DNA from: Conidiobolus incongruus B7586
Taxonomy: Eukaryota; Entomophthoromycota; Entomophthoromycetes; Entomophthorales; Conidiobolaceae
Assembly (NCBI GenBank): GCA_000697335.1
Contig: JNEM01016246.1
Span: 1 to 37,445 of the forward strand
Length of the DNA: 37,445 bases
Reading direction: 5' to 3'
Every line of letters starts with the position of its first letter. The stretch's first letter is position 1. The translations under genes and the position numbers were made by a program. Positions 21,928-35,706 of the stretch are shown one piece after another. The notes under the pieces are model-generated. The model ran no database searches. It saw only the letters and a program-made list of their open reading frames with translations, and was not told where the DNA came from.

Positions 21928-23569
21928 TTATTTGAATGAAATTTTACAATAGTTCACAATTTATACTAAAATCTTCATAGTATCATCAGAAAAATAGCAC
22001 TTTTCTTTGAGGAATGTAATAGGTTTTTTATTTATCGCAGCTTGATGTTTACTCGAGAATGGATATGACGGTGAGCTTCAAAATGCATAGCAATATCGAT
22101 ATAGATCAAGGAAATTTGAGAAAGGTAGCAATAGAAAATTTGCACAATACTTTCAGGATTTTGAGTTATGATGTTGTAGGTGGCGTTTGCTGCTTGAATT
22201 GCTTTTATAGTTCGGGGATTCAGTTCACCTATATTTAGGTTGATAATGAGTAGAAATTGAGAGTATTTCAGCTGGCTGGGGTGGCAGTATATGCCACAAT
22301 GCGTCCACAAAAATTTATTAATCATTTCTGATTCTTTTTTGCTCTTTTATGGTGGAAATAATATTAAGCATATGCCTAGACAATTTGGAAGGCAATAGGT
22401 CCAAATGAAAGAATTGGTAATTTCCTTAGTCTATCGATTAAAACTCTTTTGATTTTGTCGATAACATTAAAGTAGCAAATAATTACACGAGTACCTGTAG
22501 CCCAATACAAATTATAGCAATGTGATATAGTACAGCCTAGCTCTGCGCGTAGCATTTTATATGGTTCATTTGGGTTTGGATCCATTTGATATATTAAATT
22601 TAAAGTTTTAGTGATTTGCGCCATAATTATAAAATATGGCTGTGAATCTATTGTTGCGGGTAGTTGGCAATTTGGAGGTATTGCAATTGATTCAAGGCAG
22701 TGTCTTTTATTCTGAATTTTTGGACTTATATTAGACATATCTCTATGGATGCCTGACTCGGTTAACATAAGGCAAGCTTGATTGAAATAGACCAAAGATT
22801 CTTTTACCAGTCCCTTCGAGTAGCATAAAATAGATTAAAATATAAAATGATTGGCATACTCTGAGATTTACGTTGAACATATTTTTCTCCAGTTGAGTCA
22901 GAGTAGCGCGCTTGAAATATTTGCGTAATTCGTGGTGCTACTTAGGATAAGTGGTGTAGCTTACACACAAAATCACACTCATCAATGCCGGAGACACAGT
23001 GTCAATATTCCCAAAGAAAGTTGCTTTGTGAAATAGCAATAATTAGTGTGTAAATTGGTGAAATAGTTATTGATCAATCTGGTTTAAGAATCGGGTTGGA
23101 ATAATTCTTTGACCCATTCTTGATATATTTTAAAGGTCGTCTTGATTAATCCTCCCAAAAACCCTGGGCTGTAACTGTTCGATAATTGTGTCAATTTGTG
23201 ACACTATAAGCTTATCATATTCAATAATCCGTGTTCTGCCAAGTTCTGGTTGGAAGCCAAGCTTGGATTGGAAAGAGGCTTGAAAAATATCATTGGTACG
23301 ATAAAAAGTAAAGAATTCTCTGGCCCTCCTCTCAATCCCTGGTTATTGTTATTTTAAATCTGTTCTTGTTTTTCAATAATTTCAAGGTTTAATACATTTT
23401 GACATGAGCCAAAAAGGTTATTATCAATATGTTGTTTCCGTAAAATATTCGAGTTAGCACATTCTATTTTCCTGTAAATGTACCTATGGTATTTAGATAT
23501 TTCTCTAACACCTCTCTTTTTTCAGATTCTGAAGATGTCACACGATACTTAACTCTCAGTGGTATTCAT
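21928..23569 (-). pseudogene. Zn2Cys6 transcription factor pseudogene 3
   Basis: A full-length but broken paralogue. The N-terminus at 23569 reads MNTTES, a stop, then VSCDIFRI; the zinc cluster has lost Cys residues (CDIF for CDTC, KKRG for KKRC). Open pieces remain at 22376-22795 (139 codons: VYFNQACLMLTESGIHRDM, ATIDSQPYF, NEPYKMLRAELGCT) and 22032-22325 (KFLWTHCGIYCH, LNPRTIKAIQAANATYN). The C-terminus ends YCKISFK with its stop at 21928-21930. Closest to the 26612-28336 gene; one 44-nt tract is identical between the two. A weaker version of the upstream box (AGATCTTCCCAA, 23667-23678) lies 98 bp before the old ATG. Several stops and frame shifts; decay looks more recent than in pseudogenes 1 and 2. 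Confidence 0.85.
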
Positions 23570-26500
23570 TAACAGAAAACTTGAACCAAAAAATTAATAG
23601 TTTAATAAAAATTGGGGTAATTGTGATATTCGTTCAACTAACCATAAACCTAAAAAAATAATATCTAGATCTTCCCAATACCCTCTTAAAAATTTAACAA
23701 ATACTATTTGTTTATTTTTGGTCTTTAATTTTTTACTATTCAGCCAAATATTGAATGATTGAGTGATAACATATTAAATTCATTCATTTAGAGACACAAC
23801 ATCAAATAATAACTTTTATAGCTGCGACTATATTTCGAAAGTGGATTATGATGATTATTCAACAAGTTTTGTATTAAATAATAGTTTTGACTAATACTTC
23901 AATTTTTATTATCAGATTTAATCCCCAATTATAAATATAATTTACACTCAAAATTTAGTCTCAATTTTTCAACCAATTCATATATTTGATCATTCGTATA
24001 ATTGGTCTTCTCAAAAATTAATAAAAATTAAAGCAATGGAAATAATTGTTTGTGGTTTTCTAGTATTAGGATATTTTATTTCATAGGTATATATTTATAT
24101 TTCAGGTAAAATATATTTCACACACATAAATATGGCATCGGATATATTATTTAAGACAGTGAGTCCTCGTTTAGCACTGCTAGAAATTTTGAATAATGTT
24201 GAAAGAACCCATGCATGAAATTATAATTTTTGAAGCATTAAATAGTAACAATAGTATCTATTTAAAAATTTATAATCAAAATAATCATACATTAAATTAA
24301 CAAAAATTTTTCAAGTATTAGCCAGTTACAAAGGTATTATAGAACTAATATTATATTATATTATATTAAATATCAAAGTTAGAGATTGATTAAATTATAA
24401 CTTTCCAAACAAATTTGTATAATTGAGTATTTAAATGAGAAAATTGTATTACAACTGGAGGTTAAATATCAGAAGGTGAAATCCGAATTCGACAATCATT
24501 AGATTTCTATTCAATCTATTGCATTAATAAAATGCTGAAAGATTGTCACCAATTCCATAATGACTCATTGCACAAGAATTCTATGGTATAATTAAATTAG
24601 CCAAATGAATTGATTTCGCTTAGTTACTTATTGATGATTATTTATGATTAAAATTTTTCAATCAATCTCTGATTTTTAATTTGAATTTTCTAGTACTATA
24701 CTAAAATTATATTAATTTTTTATCTTATTTGATCATCTTGCTTATATCATTTCTAAATTTGTAACCCTATCTATTTATACTCTTTTACATTTTTATATAT
24801 AATCTATCTATTAGATTCATGTTTTCAGACCTTTCTACTGTTACTACAACGAAGTTTATAATAAAAATAATTTTTACTGGAAGGTTAATACTTTATCAAA
24901 ACAAAAATATTAATTCTCATTCACAATTGATTCTGAAATACAATTTTATATATTAGTTATTCATCTTACAATTTTCCCAATTATATCCATTTTTTATATA
25001 TAGGATACTAATCATTTTTTTCGGTGTATTAAAATTACCCTTAAAAATAATATTAATCAGATCTTATAAAAGCAATTCTTACTTTGAAAAATGCATAATT
25101 TATTAAAAATTACTAGTTGTATTGGTTTATAAGAAATGAAAGATATTATTTATTATTTGAATATAAGAAAATAAATGAAGATAAAAATCTAAATAGCAAT
25201 TAAATATATGAGATATATAAGTGAAATTTACTAAAAAATATATAAGAATTTTTGGAACATCTCTAATAGTTTGTCACCAAGAATAAGAGTTACTTGTTTT
25301 AATTAATGATTTACTATTTATTGCTAAAATACACTCTGTGTAGTTATTAATTAAATAAATTGCTAAACCTTATCCTCTTTTGATATAAGTTAATGTTCTT
25401 AACTCAAATTTGAGCCTTATTCTTCATATAATTCTATGTCTGATATTAATAAAATTAATCTAATGAAATAATATCTTATTATTAAAACAATTCACAATAC
25501 TTTATATTCAATTTTCAATTTACAGTTTTATTTATATAGATTATATATTCAATAGTTAGCAAATTATACTAGAGAAAGGAGAAAAAAATAAAGATAAAAT
25601 AATAGTAAATATTTAAATATTGCAATATTTAACGAATATTAAATTGTTTCTATGAAATTTTTATGGTAATAATAATTTGATGTTATATATATTATTAATG
25701 TATATTTAAAGAGTTTGTTATTGTGAAATTTTTTCAAAAATATTTCAGAATTAATATAACAATACTCAATATTCTGGTAAAAGTAAATTTCAATTTAAGC
25801 ATTATTTATATTTGAAATATCAAACAACAAAAATATGTTTATTATAAAGCGATATATATAATGAGTCCTAATCATAGCAGTAATTATTTTATTAATTAAA
25901 ATACTTGATATTTTTATTATTTGGTATTATGGTATATTGATATCTTGATTTTGAATTAATTTTCCGAATTATTGATTTAAAAAGTTATTAATGAGAAAAT
26001 ATATTACAGTATATTAGAATATAAATTTGTATCAAAACAGTCTATTTTTTGAAATTATACAAATTTTAATATTTTATAAATTAAAAATATTGCTAGTATA
26101 AAGTTTTAGTTATTAAGATCTATTGAATAGTTAAAATTCAACATATCTATAAAATAATTTATTGTATTTAAGTCATAAAATATAAATTTGAAAATATGTA
26201 ATAGAAGTAATATATGTTATAATATAAATTGATCTTATATTTAGCTAAAATACAATTATTTTGAATAAATAATGATTATACCATCGAATTACAATTGATA
26301 TTGAAATTATTGTAATTGATATCATTTCATTTTAAAATCCAAGTTTAAGCACCCATAGTATTAAATGTATCAATATATCTTGGTAATTTGAGATTTATTT
26401 TCTGGAAAGTTAAGCCAATTTATAATATTGATACATAGTAATTTATTTAGTTATTGAATCATGAATACATAATATATTTTTAATTTAGACTTAACCCAGC

Positions 26501-26611
26501 TAAATTAAAAAGAAAAATATAGAATCAATAGTATTCTTTTCCAAAACTGAGAATATTTCTCAAAAATATTAATCAAAAATGGTGAAAATTTACAAATAAG
26601 CATGATAAAAT
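23570..26611. other. Intergenic region, no gene seen
   Basis: About 3 kb of AT-rich sequence. The part next to 23569 is the old promoter of pseudogene 3. A short ATATT-type tandem tract occurs near 24350-24370. No coding frame, transposon end or RNA could be supported. Confidence 0.5.
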
Positions 26612-28336
26612 TTACTTCAAAGGGATCTTAAAATAATTCGCCATAGATTCTAAAACTTCTAGAGTATCGTCGGAGAAGTGGTACTTTTCTTTAAAGAATA
26701 TAAATAAAGCGTAAACTTGTTGAAGTTTAGCGATTACTTGGGATTGAATGCGATGGTGGGATTTCAAATGCATAGCGATATCGATGTAGAAGAAGGAGAT
26801 TTGAGATAGATAGTGGTAGAACATTTGCACAAAGCTTTCAGCATTTTGGGCGGAGATGTTGTAGGTGGCGGTTGCTGCTTGAATTGCTTTTATAGTTCGG
26901 GGATTCAGTTCACCTGTCTCTGGATCGACAGTGGGAGGGAATTGTGAGTATGTGACTAGGCTGAGATGGTAATACATTCCACAATGTGTCCACACTAATC
27001 CGTTGATCATTTGCATCTCTTCTTTGCTCTTGTATCGGTCGGAAATCTTTAAAAATCGAATTAGGCAATTTCGAAAGCAATAGGTCCACAGTTCGCCAAA
27101 GAATTGGCACTTTTCCTTAAAGTCCTTAGATTGAAACTCTTTGGATTTGATGGATATCATCAAAGAGTATGCGATCATTAGACTAGTTCCCGGAGCCCAA
27201 TAAAGATTAAAGCAATCGCGCATAGTACAAGTTAACTCGGCGCGTAGTGTTTCGTATGGATCATTTGAGTAAGGATCCATTTGGTATATTGGATCTAAAG
27301 TTTTAGTGATGGGTGCCATAAATAGAAAATAAGGCTGTGTACCTATTGTTGCTGACAAATGGCAATCTTGAGTTTTTGCATAGGTTTGAAGGCAAAATCT
27401 TTCATGTTGGATTTCCGGACTTATATTAGGCATTTCTCTATGAATTCCCAAAGCAGTTGCCATTAGACATGCTTGATTGAAATAGGCTAAAGATTGTTTG
27501 CCCAAGCCCTCAAATAGCATAAAATAGCTGAAGATAGATAGTGCTTGACAAACTCGAAGGTTCACATTAAACATATTTTTCTTGAGCTGAATCAGAGCAG
27601 CATGCTTGAGATATTTTCGTAATTCCTGATGTTGCTTGGGATAGGTTGTGTAGCTGACATACAAGATTACGCTCATCAAAACTGGAGACATAGTATCAAT
27701 GTTTGTAAAGAATCTATATTTCGAAAAATATGGATAAATAGTGTGCAAACTTGCGAAATAGTTAAGAACTAGTTTAGTTTGGAAATCAGATTGCAGCAAT
27801 TCATGAATCCATTCTTGATTCATGTGGAAGGTGGTCTTGACTAATCCACCAAAAGTTCCAACTTGCAACTGTTTCACAAAAGTGTCTATTTGTGGCACAA
27901 TAAGTTTGTCATACTCGATAATCTGCGTTGTTAGCATAAGTAAAAGATGTGTTTCGAATTTTTGAGTCTGTTGTGAGACTATTGGAAAAATAAAGTTTTC
28001 TGCCAAATTATCGATGGGAGCTGAATTTGGATTTGGAAGAGGCTGAAAAAGAATGATTTGCACCCCATATTTAAGCATGGAGTTTCCAGGACGTCCTCTC
28101 AACGCTCTGTGACTGCTATTTTCTACTTGCTGCTGTTTGATATTAGTTTTAAAATTTAGCCTATTTTGAGAGGAAGCAAATACGGTATTTTCAGTATTTC
28201 TTTTACGTGAAATATTAGGATAGGTACACTCTATACCCCTTTTGATGCAACCTTGACATTTTGGCAACTCTCTACTACATCTCTTCTTTCGAATCCTGCA
28301 GGTGTCACAAGACACAGAACTCTCATTAGTATTCAT
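26612..28336 (-). CDS. Zn2Cys6 transcription factor
   Basis: Intact 574-aa intronless gene. The start at 28336 gives MNTNESSVSCDTC. The zinc cluster at residues about 10-37 has all six Cys with standard spacing (CDTCRIRKKRCSRE...ECTYP). A basic linker with RALRGRPGNSMLKYG follows, shared with the 19125-20846 gene (GLRGRPGSSMLKYG). The middle homology-like region includes NYFASLHTIYPYFSKYRFF, ACLMATALGIHREM and SATIGTQPYF. The C-terminus is YFKIPLK. Expected to act as a nuclear DNA-binding regulator; target unknown. It sits at one end of the family array on the same strand as all other members. The shared upstream box lies 116 bp before the ATG. Confidence 0.92.
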   Translation of the reverse strand: MNTNESSVSCDTCRIRKKRCSRELPKCQGCIKRGIECTYPNISRKRNTENTVFASSQNRLNFKTNIKQQQVENSSHRALRGRPGNSMLKYGVQIILFQPLPNPNSAPIDNLAENFIFPIVSQQTQKFETHLLLMLTTQIIEYDKLIVPQIDTFVKQLQVGTFGGLVKTTFHMNQEWIHELLQSDFQTKLVLNYFASLHTIYPYFSKYRFFTNIDTMSPVLMSVILYVSYTTYPKQHQELRKYLKHAALIQLKKNMFNVNLRVCQALSIFSYFMLFEGLGKQSLAYFNQACLMATALGIHREMPNISPEIQHERFCLQTYAKTQDCHLSATIGTQPYFLFMAPITKTLDPIYQMDPYSNDPYETLRAELTCTMRDCFNLYWAPGTSLMIAYSLMISIKSKEFQSKDFKEKCQFFGELWTYCFRNCLIRFLKISDRYKSKEEMQMINGLVWTHCGMYYHLSLVTYSQFPPTVDPETGELNPRTIKAIQAATATYNISAQNAESFVQMFYHYLSQISFFYIDIAMHLKSHHRIQSQVIAKLQQVYALFIFFKEKYHFSDDTLEVLESMANYFKIPLK

Positions 28337-29628
28337 TTAGCGATAACTTATAGAAAATAAATAAAAAGATTTCGAACAAAAAGAGGAATAATTGAGTTTT
28401 TATTATTTTTATGACAAGCTAAAAAAAATAATTAGGTAAATATAAACAACAAGATCACCTCAAAACTTTTTTCGGTATTTATCAAACGGAGTTTGTTTGG
28501 ATTTGGTGTCATAATATTTCCTTATTAGGCATTACGGTGAAGACATGACTGATAGATATTATCAATTTGCTATATACCACCTCATTCAATCCTCTTATCT
28601 AATTTAAATCGGAAATTGATAAACAATTTATTCATTAATTAAAGGTGAAAAAAATAACATAAAATTATGGGTGATTTTTCGAACTTTCACTGAAATTTAA
28701 GCTTAATTTTAGTTTACTACCATGTTTAAAGGATAAAAACATGCCAATAAATATACAATCAAGTCAATTACCTGGAATATTTCAAATAAATAGAATATCA
28801 ATATTAAATATTTACTATAAAAATTTGAAAAGTTTAGTTGTTTTGATTAATCTATTATAATTAATTAGAGATTTTTTACAATTTTGATATTTAACAAATA
28901 TTACATTGCATCAAGTTTATTTTCGGGAAAGTTAATCATTCAAATTAATCATTAGAATTCTATTTAATCTATACTATCAATAATATTATTGAGTATGAAT
29001 GCCCTGATCATAATAAATAATTTTTTAGGTTCAGTGATTTTATATTTTGTAGTTGAAAAATATTAGTTTATATTCGCTTTACCATACTTAGTATAATTTA
29101 CCTTTATCTACATTTTCAATTCAAATAATTATTATTTAAAATCATATAATTATTTGATCCACAATAATAGTCAATAGTATGATAGATCAGTAATTTATTT
29201 GCACCATGATTAGATATTTTTCTATAATATTTTCAATATTATTTAAATGGTACAATTTCTAATCCTCTTCAATATTCATAAGTTGCCATTTGATTTAAAG
29301 TTATGAATAGAAGGAATATTATATGTAAGTTAAACATTAACAGATGATAGATACTCACAAACTATACCACTGATTAATCAATATTTAGAATAATACTCAT
29401 TATATTTGAATTATTCGATTAATTAATATATTTTGAATTTAATTATATTATCTTACATCTATACCACTAATTAATAAGAATGATATTTAATGAATTTGAG
29501 ACATGATTTAATTAAGATGTTTTTCAATTATATGTTATTAATTTTATACTTTAATGACAGGTAATTGCTAAATTAAATTCATTATTTTTGTTCAAGAACC
29601 CTGATTTATTTTAACTTTAAATTATTAG
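28337..29628. other. Intergenic region, promoter side of zinc-cluster gene
   Basis: Apart from the shared box at 28452-28484, this is AT-rich sequence in which I see no gene or repeat. Confidence 0.5.
28452..28484 (-). promoter_or_regulatory. Shared upstream box of the zinc-cluster paralogues (copy 2)
   Basis: AGATCACCTCAA (28452-28463) and ATTTATCA (28477-28484), the counterpart of 20958-20991. Two CGG triplets flank ATTTATCA (CGG at 28473-28475 and again at 28487-28489). CGG triplets are the usual half-sites of Zn2Cys6 proteins, so autoregulation is possible but unproven; copy 1 lacks them. Confidence 0.45.
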
Positions 29629-30641
29629 TATAAAAATTAAGAAATGGCAAATTTTTTTATTTCTGATTTTTCAAACATATTATAGGTTTCGAAAGATTTT
29701 TATATATAGAATATATAGGAAAAAAATATTTTCAAACTATATATTTATATATAATTTTAATTATTTTTATTAAAATATTTTGATTTTAAAATTTAAAGTT
29801 AATTTAATTTAAATTAGATAATAATTATTAAAAGGCCTTTATTTTTCTATTATTAAAACTTAGTTATAAATATACTAAAATTATTTAAAACTAATAAATA
29901 ACTTATAAAAATGATATTTTATTTAAAATAACCATTTATTTTTAGATTTGTAATTTTAAAACTAAAAGGGACCTTATTTAAAATATACCAAAATTTAAAA
30001 ATTTAATTTCTATTGTTATTTTAGATGTGTATAAGAGTTTTATATAGTTTTTTATTTAAAAATAAAACAAGATATTAAGTTAAATTAATCCCTTTTATAA
30101 ATTATAATAAATAAACATTTTAAATATAAATAAATATTTATTATTATAATAATATATATTATTTTTATTTAAATTTTAGAAGAAAATTAATTAATAATAT
30201 AATTTATAATTTTTTTAAGATTATTTTTAATTAGTATTTTTAATATAATTTAAAAATTCTTATTATTTTATATAATAATTATAAAATATATAAAGTTAAA
30301 GTTATAAAAGATTTTTTATATAAAAAAACTAGAGAGAATTACTATATTTAATATATTTACTTAATTATAACTTATATAATTATAATTATTTAAAATAATT
30401 AAAAAAATAACTTATAAAAAAATTCCTATAAATAAATTAAATTAGTTTATAAAATATCAAATTTTAGTCTTTAATAAAAAAAGCTTTTTTTTAAATATTA
30501 GAAGCTTATTAAAAATATAGAAAAAAGTTATTAATAATAAAAGAGGCTATTAATTTAATATTATTTATTAATTTTTATATATTATTTATTAATTTATTTG
30601 TTTAATTTTACTTTCAAAATTATACCATTACTTAATTTCTA
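29629..30641 (+). mobile_element. TA-flanked transposon-like element, copy B (shorter)
   Basis: About 1.0 kb. The left end reads TATAAAAATTAAGAAATGG then CAAATTT; the right end, reversed, reads TAGAAATTAAGTAATGG then TATAATTT. It aligns along its length with the minus strand of 14611-16019, including the first 60 bp (TTTTTTTATTTCTGATTTTTC...ACATATT) and the terminal CCATTACTTAATTTCT. It lacks about 400 bp of copy A's middle, so it is an internally deleted or shorter family member. Extremely AT-rich, with no frame or transposase visible. Confidence 0.6.
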
Positions 30642-31071
30642 CAATAATATTACAATAATTTGATCTACATCATAATTATTAAATAATCCTCATAAATGTG
30701 TATTTTTAACTAATAAATTAAATATTAATTATAATAATTGGTTAATTTATTTATGAATTACATTGATCATTCATTATGATTCAATTTATCAAAAAAAAAG
30801 TTTTTTGATAAGAACTAATTGAAAGTATATATCATTAAATATTACTGAATTCTGCCTCAAATTATTACAAAATCAAAATAATTATAAATTTTGAATACAT
30901 ATTAATTATGATTTATTAAACAAAGTTAAATTTATAAATGTAAGTAGTGATTTTCTAATTTTGATTTTAAATTTTCTTAAAGAAATTAACCATTAAATTA
31001 AATATATAGTAAATGCAAAATTAAATAGTATGTAATAACGCTGCCAAAAACCTTAATTTTTCTCATTTGGA
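30642..31071. other. Intergenic region, 3' flank of VPS53
   Basis: AT-rich; nothing recognised besides the expected 3' untranslated region of VPS53. Confidence 0.5.
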
Positions 31072-33495
31072 TTAGGAAGTTTGACTAGAATGATCCCTGA
31101 GTAAGTTCATCCCTTTGAAAAAATTGGAAAAATTTTGATTGAGTTTAGATTGGGATAACGAACTTCCCGAGAGTGATGATATTATATTTGGAGGTCCAAT
31201 ACCGTTCAAATCCGTGTTGGATTCATCAGCGGGTGCATTATTAGCGATGGACAGACTGCTGGATTTGGACGGGACTCGGTGGGCCAATTGCTCGCGGAAT
31301 GGAGCTTGATCCGATTTGGATATGCCTTTAATTTGCATGAATTTGATTAATTTGCTGATGGATCCGTCCGGCGTCCATAGAAGGAAGATGTCGAGCCACT
31401 CTTGGACCAGTTGGGAAGTTTCTTTGGAATCAAGATTGAGATTTTCTGGGATATCAATTTCTAATAGTTTGCAGAATGATTCCCATCCTTTGGTATAGTG
31501 ATCTTCTACTTTATATCGGAATCTAAAACTCATACATATTAGTATTGAGAAGAATATATTTTCACATAAAATTACAATTCAATACCTTTAAAGATATTCA
31601 TCTCCTCGACAAAGTCCAAATAACACTGCTTCAAATCTTCACCAAATTTCTTAAAAATAGGGACATTTACTGTGATAATTCTTTTAATTTTGAAACATGT
31701 CTCCAAATATCTGTTGAATAAATATCTAAAAATGCAATTTTAGATTAAAATTAAATGTATAATACTTAAAAACTTACTCAGGGTAATCAGTGAGATATTG
31801 GTGTAAATATTTGTCGCGATAAATGGATTGTTTGGCAATTTCTACTGTTTTAAATAATTCTAATTTCAAATCTTGAATGATAGGAATGTCAATTTGGAGT
31901 TTGTCCCAATTCTGCTGGAGTATGGTGGCGAAGATAGGCTCGACAGACTTGTCGGTAAGCTTCATTAATTTGATGATGGCTTTTTGTGTTACGCGTTCGA
32001 AAGAATTTTCTTGTTGTTTGAATTCGAGTTGGCCTTTTAGACTGGGGTGGATTAACTGGTCCAAGCGCTGAAGGAATGATGTTAAAGTCTCTAGACAATA
32101 TTGACTCGTGTTCAATATGAGACAGATTGTCTTGATATCGGAGTCCATATTAGTCAAGTGATAGTTATTAGCTTCAACATTAGGCAATTTAATAAGCAGT
32201 ATGGAATCACAATAGATCTGCAACCATTTAGCAAGCAGCTGCACCAGTTCCAGAAGTGGCTGGTGCGTCGTAGCTTTGGATAGAGTTGTAAGAGTTTCGG
32301 AATAGAATAAAAATAGTTGAGTGCTAGATCTTAATACTGGAATGGACGATTCTTGATCAGCGACTAATGGTTGCGCTTTGTATTGATCGATCATCTCCTT
32401 TAATGCATCATCTTCTTTCTTCATATATAGTTTTAAGTAAGGTATAAAACAATGTGAAATAGTGTTCACAAAACTGTCGCTCTTGCTATGAAGCAAGTGG
32501 GAATATCTCTTGTCCAACTGGTATTCGAAAGCAACAGTCAGCTGCATTGATTGAATAACCATATTAACATTCTGACTCGCTGTCTTTTCCAAAACTGTAG
32601 TCAAGTCCTGATGTGTGATCTCGCAAAACTTCTTCGCGAGTACATAATCCACATGCCATTCCTCAGGGAATATGGACTGATGCTCAGCATCGAACATCTG
32701 CAACCAGCGTTTAAGCCAAGCAAATCTCCTGGATGTATTATCTAAAGCGCCCACTTCGTCATCACCTCTGAACACACTCAAGTAATCTTGTAATTGAAGG
32801 TCGGTGTACCACACAATTAAATTGCGTCGAGCGTTAGTATCAATAAGATCCAAAATAGAATTCGCCTTTGTCAGAGGTTCTGAATGGTATGCTAACTTGC
32901 CCAAACCGTTGAAACTCGATTGAAATTGAGATATAATCTCTTTAATAAGTGACTCCTTGAGAGTTTTAATAGTTTTCCCCAACTTTTTAATAACCTTAAG
33001 ATTATTAAAAGCAGCAAAATGACTGAATAACTGCTCGACAGCCTGAATCATCTGGCCCACCTCGTGGTACTGTTTGTTAGCGGCGTGGTGTTTCAGCTGC
33101 TCCACAGCAGTCGTCACCATTTGAAGACGTCTTGAAAATGTGATACACGTAGTCAAATTCCTTTTAGCGTAGTCTAAAGCCCTTATATCTTTCGAAATTT
33201 CACCAACTGTAGATTCGCTTTGGATAGCTTGCTTCTGTACTTGACCTACTCTATCTACCAGATCTGTCAAATTTGGAGCTAAACTACTCAAATCGTAATG
33301 TGAGACATTCATCTGAATTTGATTTCTGACTAAAGCTTGAAGCTGCAAGTCCACATTATCTATCTGATATTTTAAATTAGCTAAAATATTTTGAATAATT
33401 TGACCATTAGAATTAGAGAGTGAACTTGGATTAGGTAATAATTGATTAATAAATTCAACTGTTGAAAAATTATTATCGTCTAATATATGTTTCAT
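31072..33495 (-). CDS. VPS53: VPS53, GARP/EARP tethering complex subunit, 3 exons
   Basis: Predicted 772 aa from exons 33495-31778, 31725-31576 and 31522-31072 (2319 nt, in phase). The product is the Vps53 subunit of GARP (with Vps51, Vps52, Vps54), a CATCHR-type tether at the trans-Golgi that receives endosome-derived vesicles. N-terminal residues 12-60 read INQLLPNPSSLSN... and DNVDLQLQALVRNQ, matching the family's FPTEQSLSN.../IRTVVRGQ pattern. The Vps53 hallmark IRALDYAKRNLTTCI follows at about 107-121, then RRFAWLKRWL and FPEEWHVDYVLAKKFCEIT. The C-terminal exon (WLDIFLLWTPDGSISKLIKFMQIKGI) fits the family's C-terminal segment, and a Ser-rich tail follows. Introns are 52 and 53 nt; the second has TACTAAT before TTTTAG. 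No defect seen. Confidence 0.93.
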
Positions 33496-34420
33496 TGTTT
33501 TTATCCATACTATTTTAGTGAATATAATTGAATTGAAAGGATAATTTATAAGATTATGACTGGTAAATTGAAATTATATGGGATTTGTACTATCTTTGAA
33601 AGAATTTATTTTAAAAATATTTTAATCTTGTTATAGTATATTATTATCATCTTGTCAGAATAGCATTGGATACTATAAGATCAAGAAAAAAAGGATATAA
33701 TAAATGGAGAAATATATTGAAAATGATCATTATACATAAATCAAAAAGTTTTTGATGAGAAACTTAAATGTTCACAAATGAAAATAAAATTAAATTATTT
33801 AATTAATATTATAGAGTAATCAAAATAAATTAATCAAATATTGAAAACTAATCTGATATGGATATTAAAGCATTATTAATATTCTGTATTTACAATGCAG
33901 GTCTTCTGGAAAGTAAGCTTGCAATAAAGATCACGTAGATTCGATACAAAGGGCCAAGGACGACTAACGAGATACTTTAAAGTGTTTTATTAAAATATCA
34001 AGATGATCACTGAGGAAATAGGTACCCAGTGACTATTTTATAGCGTTATTAATCCTTTGCCAATATGTTGAAACTTCAATTACTGTTAGTCTAGAATTTT
34101 ACAATGGAAATTATGACGGACGGTTAGAGTTGAATGACGAGCGGACCTCCCGATCCGCGACTACAAATATTAAATTATCAAACAAAACTTTAATTTGCAA
34201 AGATTACAAAAACAATGAAAGACTTAAATCCCATAATTTTGTAATTAAATAGTAGATGATAAATATCACTCAATGATTTTGAAATTTTAAATGTTTTTTA
34301 TATCAATTGAACTATCAAATTAAAAAACCAATATTTTTGTTAATAATATATCCTAATCAACAATTTTAATACCTTTTTTATTTTCCTAATAAAAATCAAT
34401 AAACTTACAATTAAATTAAT
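33496..34420. promoter_or_regulatory. Divergent promoter region of VPS53 and KRR1 with a GC-richer patch
   Basis: A 925-bp spacer between two divergent housekeeping genes, presumed to hold both promoters. At about 33895-34170 the composition is notably less AT-rich. Two small inverted repeats lie there: TCACTG/CAGTGA (34007-34012, 34027-34032) and GCGGA/TCCGC (34141-34145, 34154-34158). No TATA-like or known factor site can be singled out in such AT-rich DNA. Confidence 0.4.

Positions 34421-35706
<1,286 letters not shown>

Noticed and set aside
33938-33947. GATTCGATAC resembling a tRNA B box
   Set aside because: Flanking bases do not form a T-arm stem and no A box or acceptor stem lies at the right distance.
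34001-34032. ATGATCA and CTGA resembling box C/D snoRNA motifs
   Set aside because: The two motifs overlap and the spacing cannot hold a guide element; the short stem is the only supportable feature.
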